A DNA stretch of 64,000 nucleotides from positions 1 to 64,000 of the forward strand of contig NZ_RQYT01000025.1 in the NCBI RefSeq assembly GCF_003932785.1, in the 5' to 3' direction. The stretch comes from Arachnia propionica. GTDB lineage: Bacteria; Actinomycetota; Actinomycetes; Propionibacteriales; Propionibacteriaceae. Below the pieces are notes generated by a model. That model saw only the letters and a list, made by a program, of their open reading frames with translations, was not told the DNA's origin and searched no databases. Of this stretch, positions 1 to 7,527 are shown one piece after another (within the stretch, counting starts at the first letter, position 1; the number at the start of each line of letters is the position of its first letter). A program made the translations under genes and the position numbers.

Positions 1-2628
1 GTGGTCTCGGATGCGGCGGCGGATGATCTGGGGCTGAGGGTGACGCCGTTCGAGTTGGCCTATGACCTGAGCCGGGAGGTCGTCGTCGAGGTGGATGAGG
101 AGCCCTTCGACCCGGAGGCTGAGGCGGAACGCGCCGCCCGGATCCTCACCATCCGGAGTTTCTCCAACGGCTACTGGACCACGGAGTGGACCGTTTTCTC
201 CGAGCCGCTGTTCACCACCGTCCCCCGCCCGGAGCGTCTGCAGTGGTGGCGGGAGCACTTCGCCGCCATGGATGACAAGCGTCGGGTCAAGGACAAGAGC
301 GGATACCCGGAGGAACGCTACATCCAGCTGCCCGGATGGTTGCAGCTGCTGCTGGATGTTCCCTGGCAGGGACGGCTGCTGGAGCAGGCGGCTGGGCTCG
401 GCAACCTCAAGGCCCACGCCCTGGCCGGGAGACCGCTCGTCACCACCCTCACGGCCGAGGAGCGTCAGACGCTTGACCAGCGGCTGACGTCCCCGTTGCT
501 CATCCAGAACCGCTACGGCAACTGGGAGTTGAGCAGCCCGGACACCTACCTCAGGGCCACCTTCGGTCTGCTGGATCCGGAGGAGGCGCGACAGATCACG
601 GCCCAGGTGCCTGCCGGGGCATTGGCCGAGACCTATGACTCCGTCAGCGCGCTCGTCGGCCTGATCCTGCCGACCCCCGAGGAGCGGGTGGCCTTCGCCC
701 GGCGCACGAGCGCCAAGCTCCTGGACTGGGACGAAGCGGTGCCCTGGCTCATCGGCACGGGATCCCACGGCCTCGACCTGCTGCTGAGCTGGATCTCCAC
801 GCGGGGCAAGGGAGAGGCCGATGCGATGGCACGGCAGGTCGCTGCCGTGGCGCACGGTCCCGGCATGACGTGGTTCTTCCTCGACATGTTGGCCACGAAG
901 GCGGCCCCGGTGGCCGAGGAATGGCTCTCCTCGCATGTCGGAGCCGCGCTGGCCGCGAACCTCTCCCCCGCCCGGGCCGAGGCCCTGGCGCCCACCCTCC
1001 GTCGACTCCCCGTCGCCGAGCTCCGCGCGCTGGCCCCGCAGGCCACCCCCAGCACCCGCAAGGTGATCGAGGGGATCCTCGCGGAGGCCGATGCCCCGGA
1101 GCTCCCCGCTGAGACCACCTGGTGGGTGGATGCGGCTGCGACGGTCCCCACCGGGGTGGAGGTGCCCATCGAGGCGGCGGGGCTGCCGCCGTTGGTGGTG
1201 GAGGGTCATCGGCTCTCGGTGGCGCAGGTGGGCGAGGTGTTGCGGGCGTTGAGTACCGAACAGGCCCATCCGCTGGTCGCGGCGGTGCGTCAGCGGGCCG
1301 AGGTGACCAGTCGGGATCGGTTCGCGGTGGCGGTGTTCCGGGCGTGGATCGCTTCGGGGGCGGCGGCGAAGCAGTCGTGGTGTCTCACGGGTGCGGGTTG
1401 GTTGGGGGACTCCCAGTTTGTGGCTGAGTTGACTCCGTTGATTCGGCAGTGGCCGGGGCAGAGTCAGCATCAGCGTGCGGTGAAGGGGTTGACGGCGCTG
1501 CGGAATGTGGCCACGGATGCGGCGTTGCAGGCGATCTCGGGGATCGCGGCGAAGGTGAAGTTCGCTGCGTTGAAGAAGCGGGCTGGGGAGGCGATGGATG
1601 AGATCGCCGCGCAGCGTGGCTTCTCCCGGGATGAGTTGGAGGACCGGATCCTGGCCGATGGCGGGTTGGATGAACGCGGCACGAGGATCTTCTCCTATGG
1701 GTCTCGTCGGTTCCTGGCCTTCGTGGCCCCGGATGGGAAGATCGCAGCCCGGTTGCTGGATGTGCAGGACCGCCCGACGGGGAAGGTGTTGACCAGTCTG
1801 CCGGCTCCGAACAAGAGCGACGACCAGGAGGTGGCGAAGACCGCGAAGGCCGCTTTTGCGGCGATGAAGAAGGATCTCACGGCGTTGGTGAAGGTCCAGA
1901 CCAGTCGGTTTGAGCAGGCGATGATCCAGGATCGTCGTTGGGATCCGGCCGATCATGCCCGCTTCATTGCCCCGCATCCGGTGCTGCGTCGGCTGCTGGC
2001 CGGGGTCATCTGGGCCATCCGGGACGGCGACGGTACCTTGGTGGCCACCGCCCGGATTGATGAGGACGCCACCCTCATCGACGCCAGTGACGATCCCATC
2101 ACCGTGCCCGAGGGAGGCAGCATCGGGATCGTTCATCGGCTCGATCTCACCGATGAGCAGGCCAGCCGATGGGGCGAGGTGTTGGCCGACTACGAGCTGA
2201 CCACCCCGTTCAAACAACTCGACCGCCCCACTTTCACCCTGCCCACCAGCCAGGGCGAGAAGCTGGAATTGCAGGGCATCCCCGAAGGCAAGATCCCGGC
2301 GGCGAAACTCATCGGCGCCTTCACCAAGCACGGCTGGCAGCGCGGCGACGCCTACGACAGCGGGGTCTACTGCATCCACTACCTGCCGGTGGCGGCGGTG
2401 GGAGTGACGGTTGTGGCCCGGTACGACGGGATGTGGATGGGATCCCTGGCGGAGCAGGAGGACCAACAGCTCCACGAGGTCTACATCGTCGAGGGCATCC
2501 AGGACGGTGAGGCCCTGGGTTGGGGCGACTCCTGGCAGACCGAGAAGCTGACCAAGGTGCCCTGGAGGCGTCTGCCTGCCGGCGTCGCCAGCGAAGTGGT
2601 GGCCACCATCCAGCAGCTCAGCAGCTGA
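1..2628 (+). CDS. DUF4132 domain protein (5' end probably outside window)
   Basis: 875 codons are open from base 1. The GTG at base 1 may be an internal Val, since no ribosome-binding site can be seen and proteins of this family are often over 1000 residues. The C-terminal third (about residues 520-760) looks like the DUF4132 domain: a charged helix, then a block where 'dead' Lys/Arg-rich stretches alternate with a lipid-free alpha/beta fold (RFLAFVAPDGKI, RRWDPADHARF, FKQLDRPTF). The N-terminal part is helical and Ala/Leu-rich, like HEAT-type repeats. No signal peptide or membrane segment is seen. Function is unknown; family members often carry a WGR domain, which is not visible here. The next gene (disA) is 408 bp downstream on the same strand and is separated by repeats, so they are unlikely to form an operon. 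Confidence 0.7.
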   Translation: MVSDAAADDLGLRVTPFELAYDLSREVVVEVDEEPFDPEAEAERAARILTIRSFSNGYWTTEWTVFSEPLFTTVPRPERLQWWREHFAAMDDKRRVKDKSGYPEERYIQLPGWLQLLLDVPWQGRLLEQAAGLGNLKAHALAGRPLVTTLTAEERQTLDQRLTSPLLIQNRYGNWELSSPDTYLRATFGLLDPEEARQITAQVPAGALAETYDSVSALVGLILPTPEERVAFARRTSAKLLDWDEAVPWLIGTGSHGLDLLLSWISTRGKGEADAMARQVAAVAHGPGMTWFFLDMLATKAAPVAEEWLSSHVGAALAANLSPARAEALAPTLRRLPVAELRALAPQATPSTRKVIEGILAEADAPELPAETTWWVDAAATVPTGVEVPIEAAGLPPLVVEGHRLSVAQVGEVLRALSTEQAHPLVAAVRQRAEVTSRDRFAVAVFRAWIASGAAAKQSWCLTGAGWLGDSQFVAELTPLIRQWPGQSQHQRAVKGLTALRNVATDAALQAISGIAAKVKFAALKKRAGEAMDEIAAQRGFSRDELEDRILADGGLDERGTRIFSYGSRRFLAFVAPDGKIAARLLDVQDRPTGKVLTSLPAPNKSDDQEVAKTAKAAFAAMKKDLTALVKVQTSRFEQAMIQDRRWDPADHARFIAPHPVLRRLLAGVIWAIRDGDGTLVATARIDEDATLIDASDDPITVPEGGSIGIVHRLDLTDEQASRWGEVLADYELTTPFKQLDRPTFTLPTSQGEKLELQGIPEGKIPAAKLIGAFTKHGWQRGDAYDSGVYCIHYLPVAAVGVTVVARYDGMWMGSLAEQEDQQLHEVYIVEGIQDGEALGWGDSWQTEKLTKVPWRRLPAGVASEVVATIQQLSS

Positions 2629-2718
2629 CCGGGAGGCGGCACCGGCCGGGCCGCGCTCGCCCCGTCGCCCGGCCCTTCAACCCGCACCTCGCGGCCCCGG
2701 CCCCCTCCTCAGCACGCT

Positions 2719-2784
2719 GATTCGCCGCACCCAACACAGGCGAACCCGCGTCAAGGCAGGCGAGCCCCACCCCAGACAGGCGAA
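2719..2784. repeat. 20-bp-phased AGGCG motif array, copy 1
   Basis: The motif RCAGGCGAR occurs three times with AGGCG at 2738, 2758 and 2778, exactly 20 bp apart. One opposite-orientation TTCGCC lies at 2721. A larger version with the same spacing lies at 52512-52620. Two helical turns per unit would put all copies on the same DNA face, as expected for a protein-binding array. No known regulator is assigned. Confidence 0.6.
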
Positions 2785-2801
2785 ACCACCAAGGTCGCCG
2801 T

Positions 2802-2872
2802 CACGAACCGCCGTCCCGCTTTGCCTGAAACGTTTCAAACGACGTCTCACGGAAGCAGAGCGGCGGTTCGTG
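2802..2872. repeat. 71-bp palindromic intergenic element, copy A
   Basis: It begins CACGAACCGCCG and ends with the exact reverse complement CGGCGGTTCGTG (12-bp arms). A perfect internal palindrome TGAAACGTTTCA lies near the centre. Its reverse complement matches the element at 19445-19515 at 56 of 71 positions by hand count, with no gaps. It may be a mobile palindromic repeat (REP/MITE-like) or a bidirectional terminator. Confidence 0.7.
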
Positions 2873-2954
2873 CACCCTCCCCGACCCGCCCTCGACGCCC
2901 CGCCCGTCGCACCACGCCCCCAAGCCCACCCCCGCCCCGTCAGCCCACCCCGGT

Positions 2955-2973
2955 CACGAATCGCCGTCCTGCT
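2955..2973. repeat. Partial copy (left arm) of the 71-bp element
   Basis: CACGAATCGCCGTCCTGCT matches the left arm of the element at 2802 at 17 of 19 positions. The remainder of the element is absent, which suggests a truncated or decayed copy. Confidence 0.45.
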
Positions 2974-3036
2974 CGGGCTGGCTGGGCCTTGACAGGGATC
3001 CTCTAGGATTGCGTCGAACTCGTGAAGGAGACCGCC

Positions 3037-4098
3037 GTGAAATGGGAGCGCCTGCGCCAGTACCAGCGTCATCTTGCGCCCGGTACCCCGCTCCGCGCTG
3101 GACTCGACCGGATCCTCCACGGCCGCACCGGCGCCCTCGTAGTCCTCGGCAACAACGCCAAGGTGCAGCAGGTCTCCACCGGCGGGTTCCAGCTCGGTGT
3201 CGAGTTCACCCCGCAGGCCCTCCGCGAGCTCGCCAAGATGGATGGCGCCATCATCCTCTCCAACGACCTCAACCGGATCGTCGCCGCGGGGGTGCACCTG
3301 GTGCCCGCCGGTGAACTCCCCACCGCCGAGACCGGCACCCGTCACCGCTCCGCCGACCGCACCGCACAGGCCGCCGGGGTCCCCGTCGTCACGGTGTCCG
3401 CGTCGATGTCGACGATCTCCCTGTTCCTCGACGGCCACCGCCACGTGCTGGAATCCTCCAGCCAGATGATCAGCCGCGCCAACCAGACCCTCGCCACCCT
3501 GTCCCGGTTCGTGACCCGCCTCGACGACGTGCTCCACCAGTTCAACGCCCTCGAGGTCGGGGCCCAGGTCACGATCCGCGACCTCGTGCAGGTGGCGCAG
3601 CGCCTCGAGATGACCAAGCGGCTGTCGTCGGAGACCCAGTTCCTCATCGACATCCTCGGCGTCGAGGGCCGCCTCGTCTCCCTCCAGCACGCGGAACTCG
3701 TCACCGAGTTCAACGGCCTGCCCGCCCAGCTCGCCGAGGACTACGCCCACAACCTCGCCGAGCCCGAACGGTTCACCTTCGAGCCGCTGGCGAACTTCTC
3801 CACCGAGGAACTCCTCAGCACCCAGCTCGTCGCCGAGCGCATGGGATTCGGCGCCAACGCCTACCTGGAGACCCCCCTCACCACCCGCGGCTCGCGCCTG
3901 CTCGGCTCCGTCGGCCGACTCCCGGCCGGCACCGTCAGCAAACTGGTCAACCAGTTCTCCCTCCAGGAGCTGTTCGGGGCCTCCGTCGCCGAACTGCTGC
4001 AGATCGAGGGCATCGGCAGCGCCCGGGCGCGCCAGATCCGCGACGCGCTCGCCAGGATCACCGAGACCGCCTTCAGCCGGCCGCCGCTGCGAAGTTGA
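3037..4098 (+). CDS. disA: DisA, diadenylate cyclase / DNA-integrity scanning protein
   Basis: This 353-residue protein makes c-di-AMP from two ATP. The N-terminal DAC domain carries the DGA motif (KMDGAIIL) and the RHR motif (GTRHRSA). A helical linker follows, and the C-terminus is a helix-hairpin-helix DNA-binding domain (LLQIEGIGSARARQIRDAL). The GTG at 3037 is chosen because AAGGAG at 3025-3030 sits 6 nt upstream; a GTG at 3022 in the same frame would overlap that site. Family length is about 355-360, so the gene is complete. The usual partner radA is not next to it. c-di-AMP normally controls potassium and osmolyte transport, and a BCCT osmolyte-type transporter lies elsewhere in the window, but no direct link is shown. 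Confidence 0.95.
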   Translation: MKWERLRQYQRHLAPGTPLRAGLDRILHGRTGALVVLGNNAKVQQVSTGGFQLGVEFTPQALRELAKMDGAIILSNDLNRIVAAGVHLVPAGELPTAETGTRHRSADRTAQAAGVPVVTVSASMSTISLFLDGHRHVLESSSQMISRANQTLATLSRFVTRLDDVLHQFNALEVGAQVTIRDLVQVAQRLEMTKRLSSETQFLIDILGVEGRLVSLQHAELVTEFNGLPAQLAEDYAHNLAEPERFTFEPLANFSTEELLSTQLVAERMGFGANAYLETPLTTRGSRLLGSVGRLPAGTVSKLVNQFSLQELFGASVAELLQIEGIGSARARQIRDALARITETAFSRPPLRS

Positions 4099-4109
4099 GC
4101 TGAAACGGC

Positions 4110-4138
4110 TTGGCGCGGCAGCCCCGGCTCCCGATACG
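4110..4138 (+). promoter_or_regulatory. Possible promoter for the ABC transporter pair
   Basis: TTGGCG at 4110-4115 is followed after 17 bp by GATACG at 4133-4138, about 40 bp before the ATPase start. The -10 match is only moderate. Confidence 0.3.
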
Positions 4139-4179
4139 GTGGATTCGCACAGGAACCGCAGTGGGAAGAGGGTGAAGCA

Positions 4180-4920
4180 ATGGACGGACAGGCCATCGCA
4201 GCGCGCACACTGGAACTGACGAAGTCCTACCCCGTGGGACCCGGTCGCGTCATCGCGGTCAAGGACGTCACGATGCAGATCCGCAAGGGCCAGCTGACGG
4301 CCCTCTTCGGCCCCTCCGGTTCAGGCAAGACCCCCCTGGTGAACTGCATGGTCGGTCTCGAGGCCGCCACGTCCGGCTCCGCGTGGGTCGGGCAGCACAA
4401 GGTCACCGACATGAAGGAGCAGGAGCTGACGAAACTCCGGCGCCACAGCGTCGGTGTGGCGTTCCGGTTCCCGACGCTCGTGCCCACCCTGTCCGTGCGG
4501 GAGAACCTCAACCTGCCGATGTCCATCGCGGGCAGCACCCCCGACGAGGGCTGGTTCAAGGCGCTCGTCGACGCGGCCCAGCTCGGCAACCACCTCGACT
4601 CCCCCGCCGGCGAACTGCCCGCCTCCTACCAGCAGCGCGTCTCCGTGGCCCGGGCCCTCCTCCCCCGCCCCGACCTCGTGGTCTGCGACGAACCGACGGG
4701 CAACCTCGCCAACGAACCCAGCCAGGCGCTGCTCGACTTCATCCGACGCTGCGTCAACGACTTCCAGGTGACGATCCTGCTCGCCACCCACGACCCGGCC
4801 ATCGCGGCCCGCGCCGACCGGGTGCTGGTCCTCTTCGACGGCCAGCTCGTCAACGACATCAAACGCCCCTCCAGCATGGGCCTCGCCCAGCGCCTGTCCG
4901 AACTGCGTGGGACGCGCTGA
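4180..4920 (+). CDS. ABC transporter ATPase, LolD/MacB type, with degenerate motifs
   Basis: 246 residues, the size of a LolD/FtsE-type nucleotide-binding subunit. Walker A is GPSGSGKTPLVN (the usual GKST replaced by GKTP), and Walker B is LVVCDEPTGNL with an ATHD switch histidine. Three elements depart from the family. The Q-loop reads FRFPTLVPTLSVREN with Arg in place of Gln. The LSGGQ signature is replaced by LPASY before QQRVSVARAL. The D-loop Asp after GNL is Ala. The fold is clearly kept, but catalysis or coupling may be altered. An SD-like AGAGGG lies before the ATG. It overlaps the permease gene by one base (ATG on the stop), so the two are translationally coupled. Confidence 0.85.
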   Translation: MDGQAIAARTLELTKSYPVGPGRVIAVKDVTMQIRKGQLTALFGPSGSGKTPLVNCMVGLEAATSGSAWVGQHKVTDMKEQELTKLRRHSVGVAFRFPTLVPTLSVRENLNLPMSIAGSTPDEGWFKALVDAAQLGNHLDSPAGELPASYQQRVSVARALLPRPDLVVCDEPTGNLANEPSQALLDFIRRCVNDFQVTILLATHDPAIAARADRVLVLFDGQLVNDIKRPSSMGLAQRLSELRGTR

Positions 4921-7451
4921 TGAGACAACTCAGCTGGCACTCGTTCCCGCAACGGCTCGGCCGCGCCGGGCTGCTCGCCACCGTCGTCGCCGTGATGACG
5001 GCGATCCTCGGCCTGCTGCTGTCCCTGTTCCACAGCGTGTCCGTCACCGCCGAGGCCCTCGCCGCGCAGGCCCGAGCCGACGTCAAGGTCCAGCCGACCG
5101 CCTGGCTCGAGGTCGAGGACGAGACGGCCCTGCCCAACGTCGTGTTGACCGAGGCGATGGCCGTGCAGATGGGGCAGCTCCCCGGCGTCGAGGCCGCCAC
5201 CGGCATGATGCTGGGGCGTGGCATCCAGGCCATGAGCGACGATGGCGAGGTCCACAGCCCCGGTCTCGCCCCCACGGTCTCGGGCAGTTTCGACGACTCC
5301 GAGCACAGCACCGTCGAGCTCACGGCCGGGCGCGCCCCGACGGGGCCCTCCGAGGTGGTGATGGACGCCCGCACCCTCGAGGCAACCGGCCACGGCCTCA
5401 ACGAGGAGGTCAAGGTCGTGCAGGACTCCACGTCGACCATCCTCACCGTCAGGGTCGTCGGCACGGTGAAGGTCAAGGGGCACGACGCGGGCTCCGCGTC
5501 GTTCATCCTCTTCGGCCTCGACCAGGCGCGGCAGCTGTTCGGCAACGGCAAGGAGAACTGGAACGCCGTGGCGCTCCATCTCGCCGACGACGCGGACCGC
5601 GACCAGATCATCAAGGAGATCGAGAAGATCGTCCCCTTCGGCTATTCGGCGGTGAAGCCGTCCGGGCTCGAACGTTCCGTCCGCTACCTGCTGCACCCCC
5701 GCATCGCGACTGCCAGGGTGACGCTGCTCGTGGGGGGCGCCTTCATCGCGTTGGCCACCATCGCCCTGACGGCGACGACGTTCGGCCGTCTCGCCGGCCA
5801 GCAGCGGGAGGCCCTCGCCGCGATGCGGGCCATGGGCGCCAGCCGCCGCCAGACGTTCCTCATCGTCATGACGGAGGCCCTCCTCGTCGCTGCGGCGGGG
5901 GCCTTCGTCGGCGCCCTCCTGGCGTTGCTGTTCCAGGGCTGGGCCCACGGCACCGCCGGCGCGACGGGGCTGAGGATCGGCCCGCCGGCCGGGTTGGGGA
6001 TCGGCGGCTTCCTCCTCACCATCGTCCTCGGCATCGTCTGCACCCTCGTCGGCGCCACCCACAACGCCACCAAGGTCACGAAGGGGCACCCCGTCACCCC
6101 GCGGCTGGCGGGGCAGCCGCCACGCTGGCTGGGCGATGGCGCCTGGACCGGGCTCGGCATGATGGCGGTCGGTTTCCTGCTGCTGGTGGTGCTCCGCCTG
6201 GTCCCCGGACTGCCGCTGCCCGTCCTGTGGGCGCTGTTCGCCTCCCTGGCGCTGGTCATCGGCGCGATCATGGGGTCGGCGCTCATCTGCCTGCCGCTCA
6301 TCGCGCGCGTCGGCGACCTCCTGAGCCGCCCCTTCGGCGGCCTGGCGAAGGTCGCGGCCAGCCAGGGCGTGGGGCACCCGGCCCGTCTCACCCTGGGGGT
6401 GTCGGCGATGCTGCTCGGCACCGCCCTCATGACCGCGCCGGCCATCATCTCCCTGTCCGGCCAGCACACCGCGGAGAAGCGGGTGCCGCTCAGCTTCTCC
6501 GGCACCTACCTCATCCACAATGAGCGCGACCACCACTTCAGCACCGAGATCGCCGCGGCGGTCGCAGCGGTGCCCGGCGTGAGCGAGGTCGGCTCCGTCG
6601 GGATCCACGAGATCAACACCGACGACGGCCCGGTCGCCCTCGCAGGGGCGGCCCCCGGGCAGTTCGAGTCCGTCTTCGCCGCGACCCTCACCCAGGGCCG
6701 CATCCCGGAGAAACCGAACGAGGTGATGATCTCCGAGGACTACGCCGACGCCTCCGGCCTGCGCCTGTCGGACCTGTTCAGCTTCAAGGTGCAGTGGAAG
6801 CCCGCGGCCCTGCGGATCGTCGGCCTGTTCGACGTCGCGGGTGACGTCGACCCGGTCCAGGCGGTCGCCACCCGGGAGGCGACGGCGGCACGGGCCATGC
6901 CGGACTGGGACTCGTGGATCGCCTTCTCCGCGCCGGTGTCGTCGCTGAAGGAGGCCCGGAACCTCGTCGCCCCGGCCCTCGGCGACAACCCGCTCATGCA
7001 GGTGACCAACCCTGAGGAGATCGGCGCGCAGCGGGCCCAGGAACTCAAGGAGATCGGCGCCCCCTTCCAGGAGCTCGGCGGGTTCGCCCTGCTGGGTGGG
7101 GCGCTGGCCATCGCCCTGTTGCTGACGTTGAGCGTCATGGACCGTGAACGGGAGTACGGGTCGCTGCGCGTGATCGGCGCGGGTCGACAGCAGATCGCGT
7201 TCATGATCCTCGCCGAGGGTGTGGTCCTGTCCGTGCTCGGGGTGGGCTTCGGCATCATCGCGGGTGTGCTGAGCGGCTGGGGCATCCGTCATTCCCTGCT
7301 GGAGCAGGGTTACTCGGTGCTGACGATCCCGTGGGGCAGTTTCCTGCTCCTGCTGCTCCTGGCCGTGCCGATCGGGTTGCTGGCGGCCGTGCCCGCCGCG
7401 ATGCTGGGGTCCCGCACCGAGTTCACCGACAGCACCCCGGCCAGCTCCTGA
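4920..7451 (+). CDS. FtsX-like ABC permease with duplicated FtsX domains
   Basis: 843 residues. One N-terminal membrane helix (about 17-40) is followed by an extracytoplasmic MacB-type domain. A three-helix FtsX block comes next, with the typical cytoplasmic loop REALAAMRAMGASRRQTF. Central helices follow, then a second extracytoplasmic domain and a final three-helix FtsX block (REYGSLRVIGAGRQQIAF). About ten membrane segments in all. This layout is that of large actinobacterial FtsX/MacB-type permeases thought to export or mechanically transmit signals across the membrane; the substrate is unknown. Its ATG begins on the last base of the ATPase stop. A strong hairpin follows at 7461. Confidence 0.88.
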   Translation: MRQLSWHSFPQRLGRAGLLATVVAVMTAILGLLLSLFHSVSVTAEALAAQARADVKVQPTAWLEVEDETALPNVVLTEAMAVQMGQLPGVEAATGMMLGRGIQAMSDDGEVHSPGLAPTVSGSFDDSEHSTVELTAGRAPTGPSEVVMDARTLEATGHGLNEEVKVVQDSTSTILTVRVVGTVKVKGHDAGSASFILFGLDQARQLFGNGKENWNAVALHLADDADRDQIIKEIEKIVPFGYSAVKPSGLERSVRYLLHPRIATARVTLLVGGAFIALATIALTATTFGRLAGQQREALAAMRAMGASRRQTFLIVMTEALLVAAAGAFVGALLALLFQGWAHGTAGATGLRIGPPAGLGIGGFLLTIVLGIVCTLVGATHNATKVTKGHPVTPRLAGQPPRWLGDGAWTGLGMMAVGFLLLVVLRLVPGLPLPVLWALFASLALVIGAIMGSALICLPLIARVGDLLSRPFGGLAKVAASQGVGHPARLTLGVSAMLLGTALMTAPAIISLSGQHTAEKRVPLSFSGTYLIHNERDHHFSTEIAAAVAAVPGVSEVGSVGIHEINTDDGPVALAGAAPGQFESVFAATLTQGRIPEKPNEVMISEDYADASGLRLSDLFSFKVQWKPAALRIVGLFDVAGDVDPVQAVATREATAARAMPDWDSWIAFSAPVSSLKEARNLVAPALGDNPLMQVTNPEEIGAQRAQELKEIGAPFQELGGFALLGGALAIALLLTLSVMDREREYGSLRVIGAGRQQIAFMILAEGVVLSVLGVGFGIIAGVLSGWGIRHSLLEQGYSVLTIPWGSFLLLLLLAVPIGLLAAVPAAMLGSRTEFTDSTPASS

Positions 7452-7460
7452 GCCCAAGGA

Positions 7461-7505
7461 CCGGAAGGGCCCTGATCGCTTTCATCGCGATCAGGGCCCT
7501 TCCGG
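7461..7505. terminator. Bidirectional terminator between permease and clpC
   Basis: A perfect 19-bp stem (CCGGAAGGGCCCTGATCGC and its complement) encloses a 7-nt loop. It sits between the two convergent genes and likely serves both. Confidence 0.85.
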
Positions 7506-7527
7506 TGTCAGCTGCACGCCGTCGGGA

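Larger units (their letters stand above)
2629..3036. other. Repeat-rich intergenic region
   Basis: This 408-bp gap has no convincing gene. It holds a 20-bp-phased motif array (about 2719-2784), a 71-bp palindromic element (2802-2872) and a lone left-arm copy of that element (2955-2973). A C-rich stretch follows at 2875-2950. TTGACA occurs at 2989-2994 but no -10 lies at a suitable distance, so the disA promoter is not assigned. Confidence 0.7.

Noticed and set aside
2989-3010. TTGACA as -35 of a disA promoter
   Set aside because: The nearest -10-like hexamer (TAGGAT, 3004) is only 9 bp away, and none lies at 16-18 bp.
4626-7457. 943-codon minus-strand frame opposite the ABC genes
   Set aside because: Low-complexity Gly/Arg/Gln composition typical of antisense frames. 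The + strand proteins have clear families.
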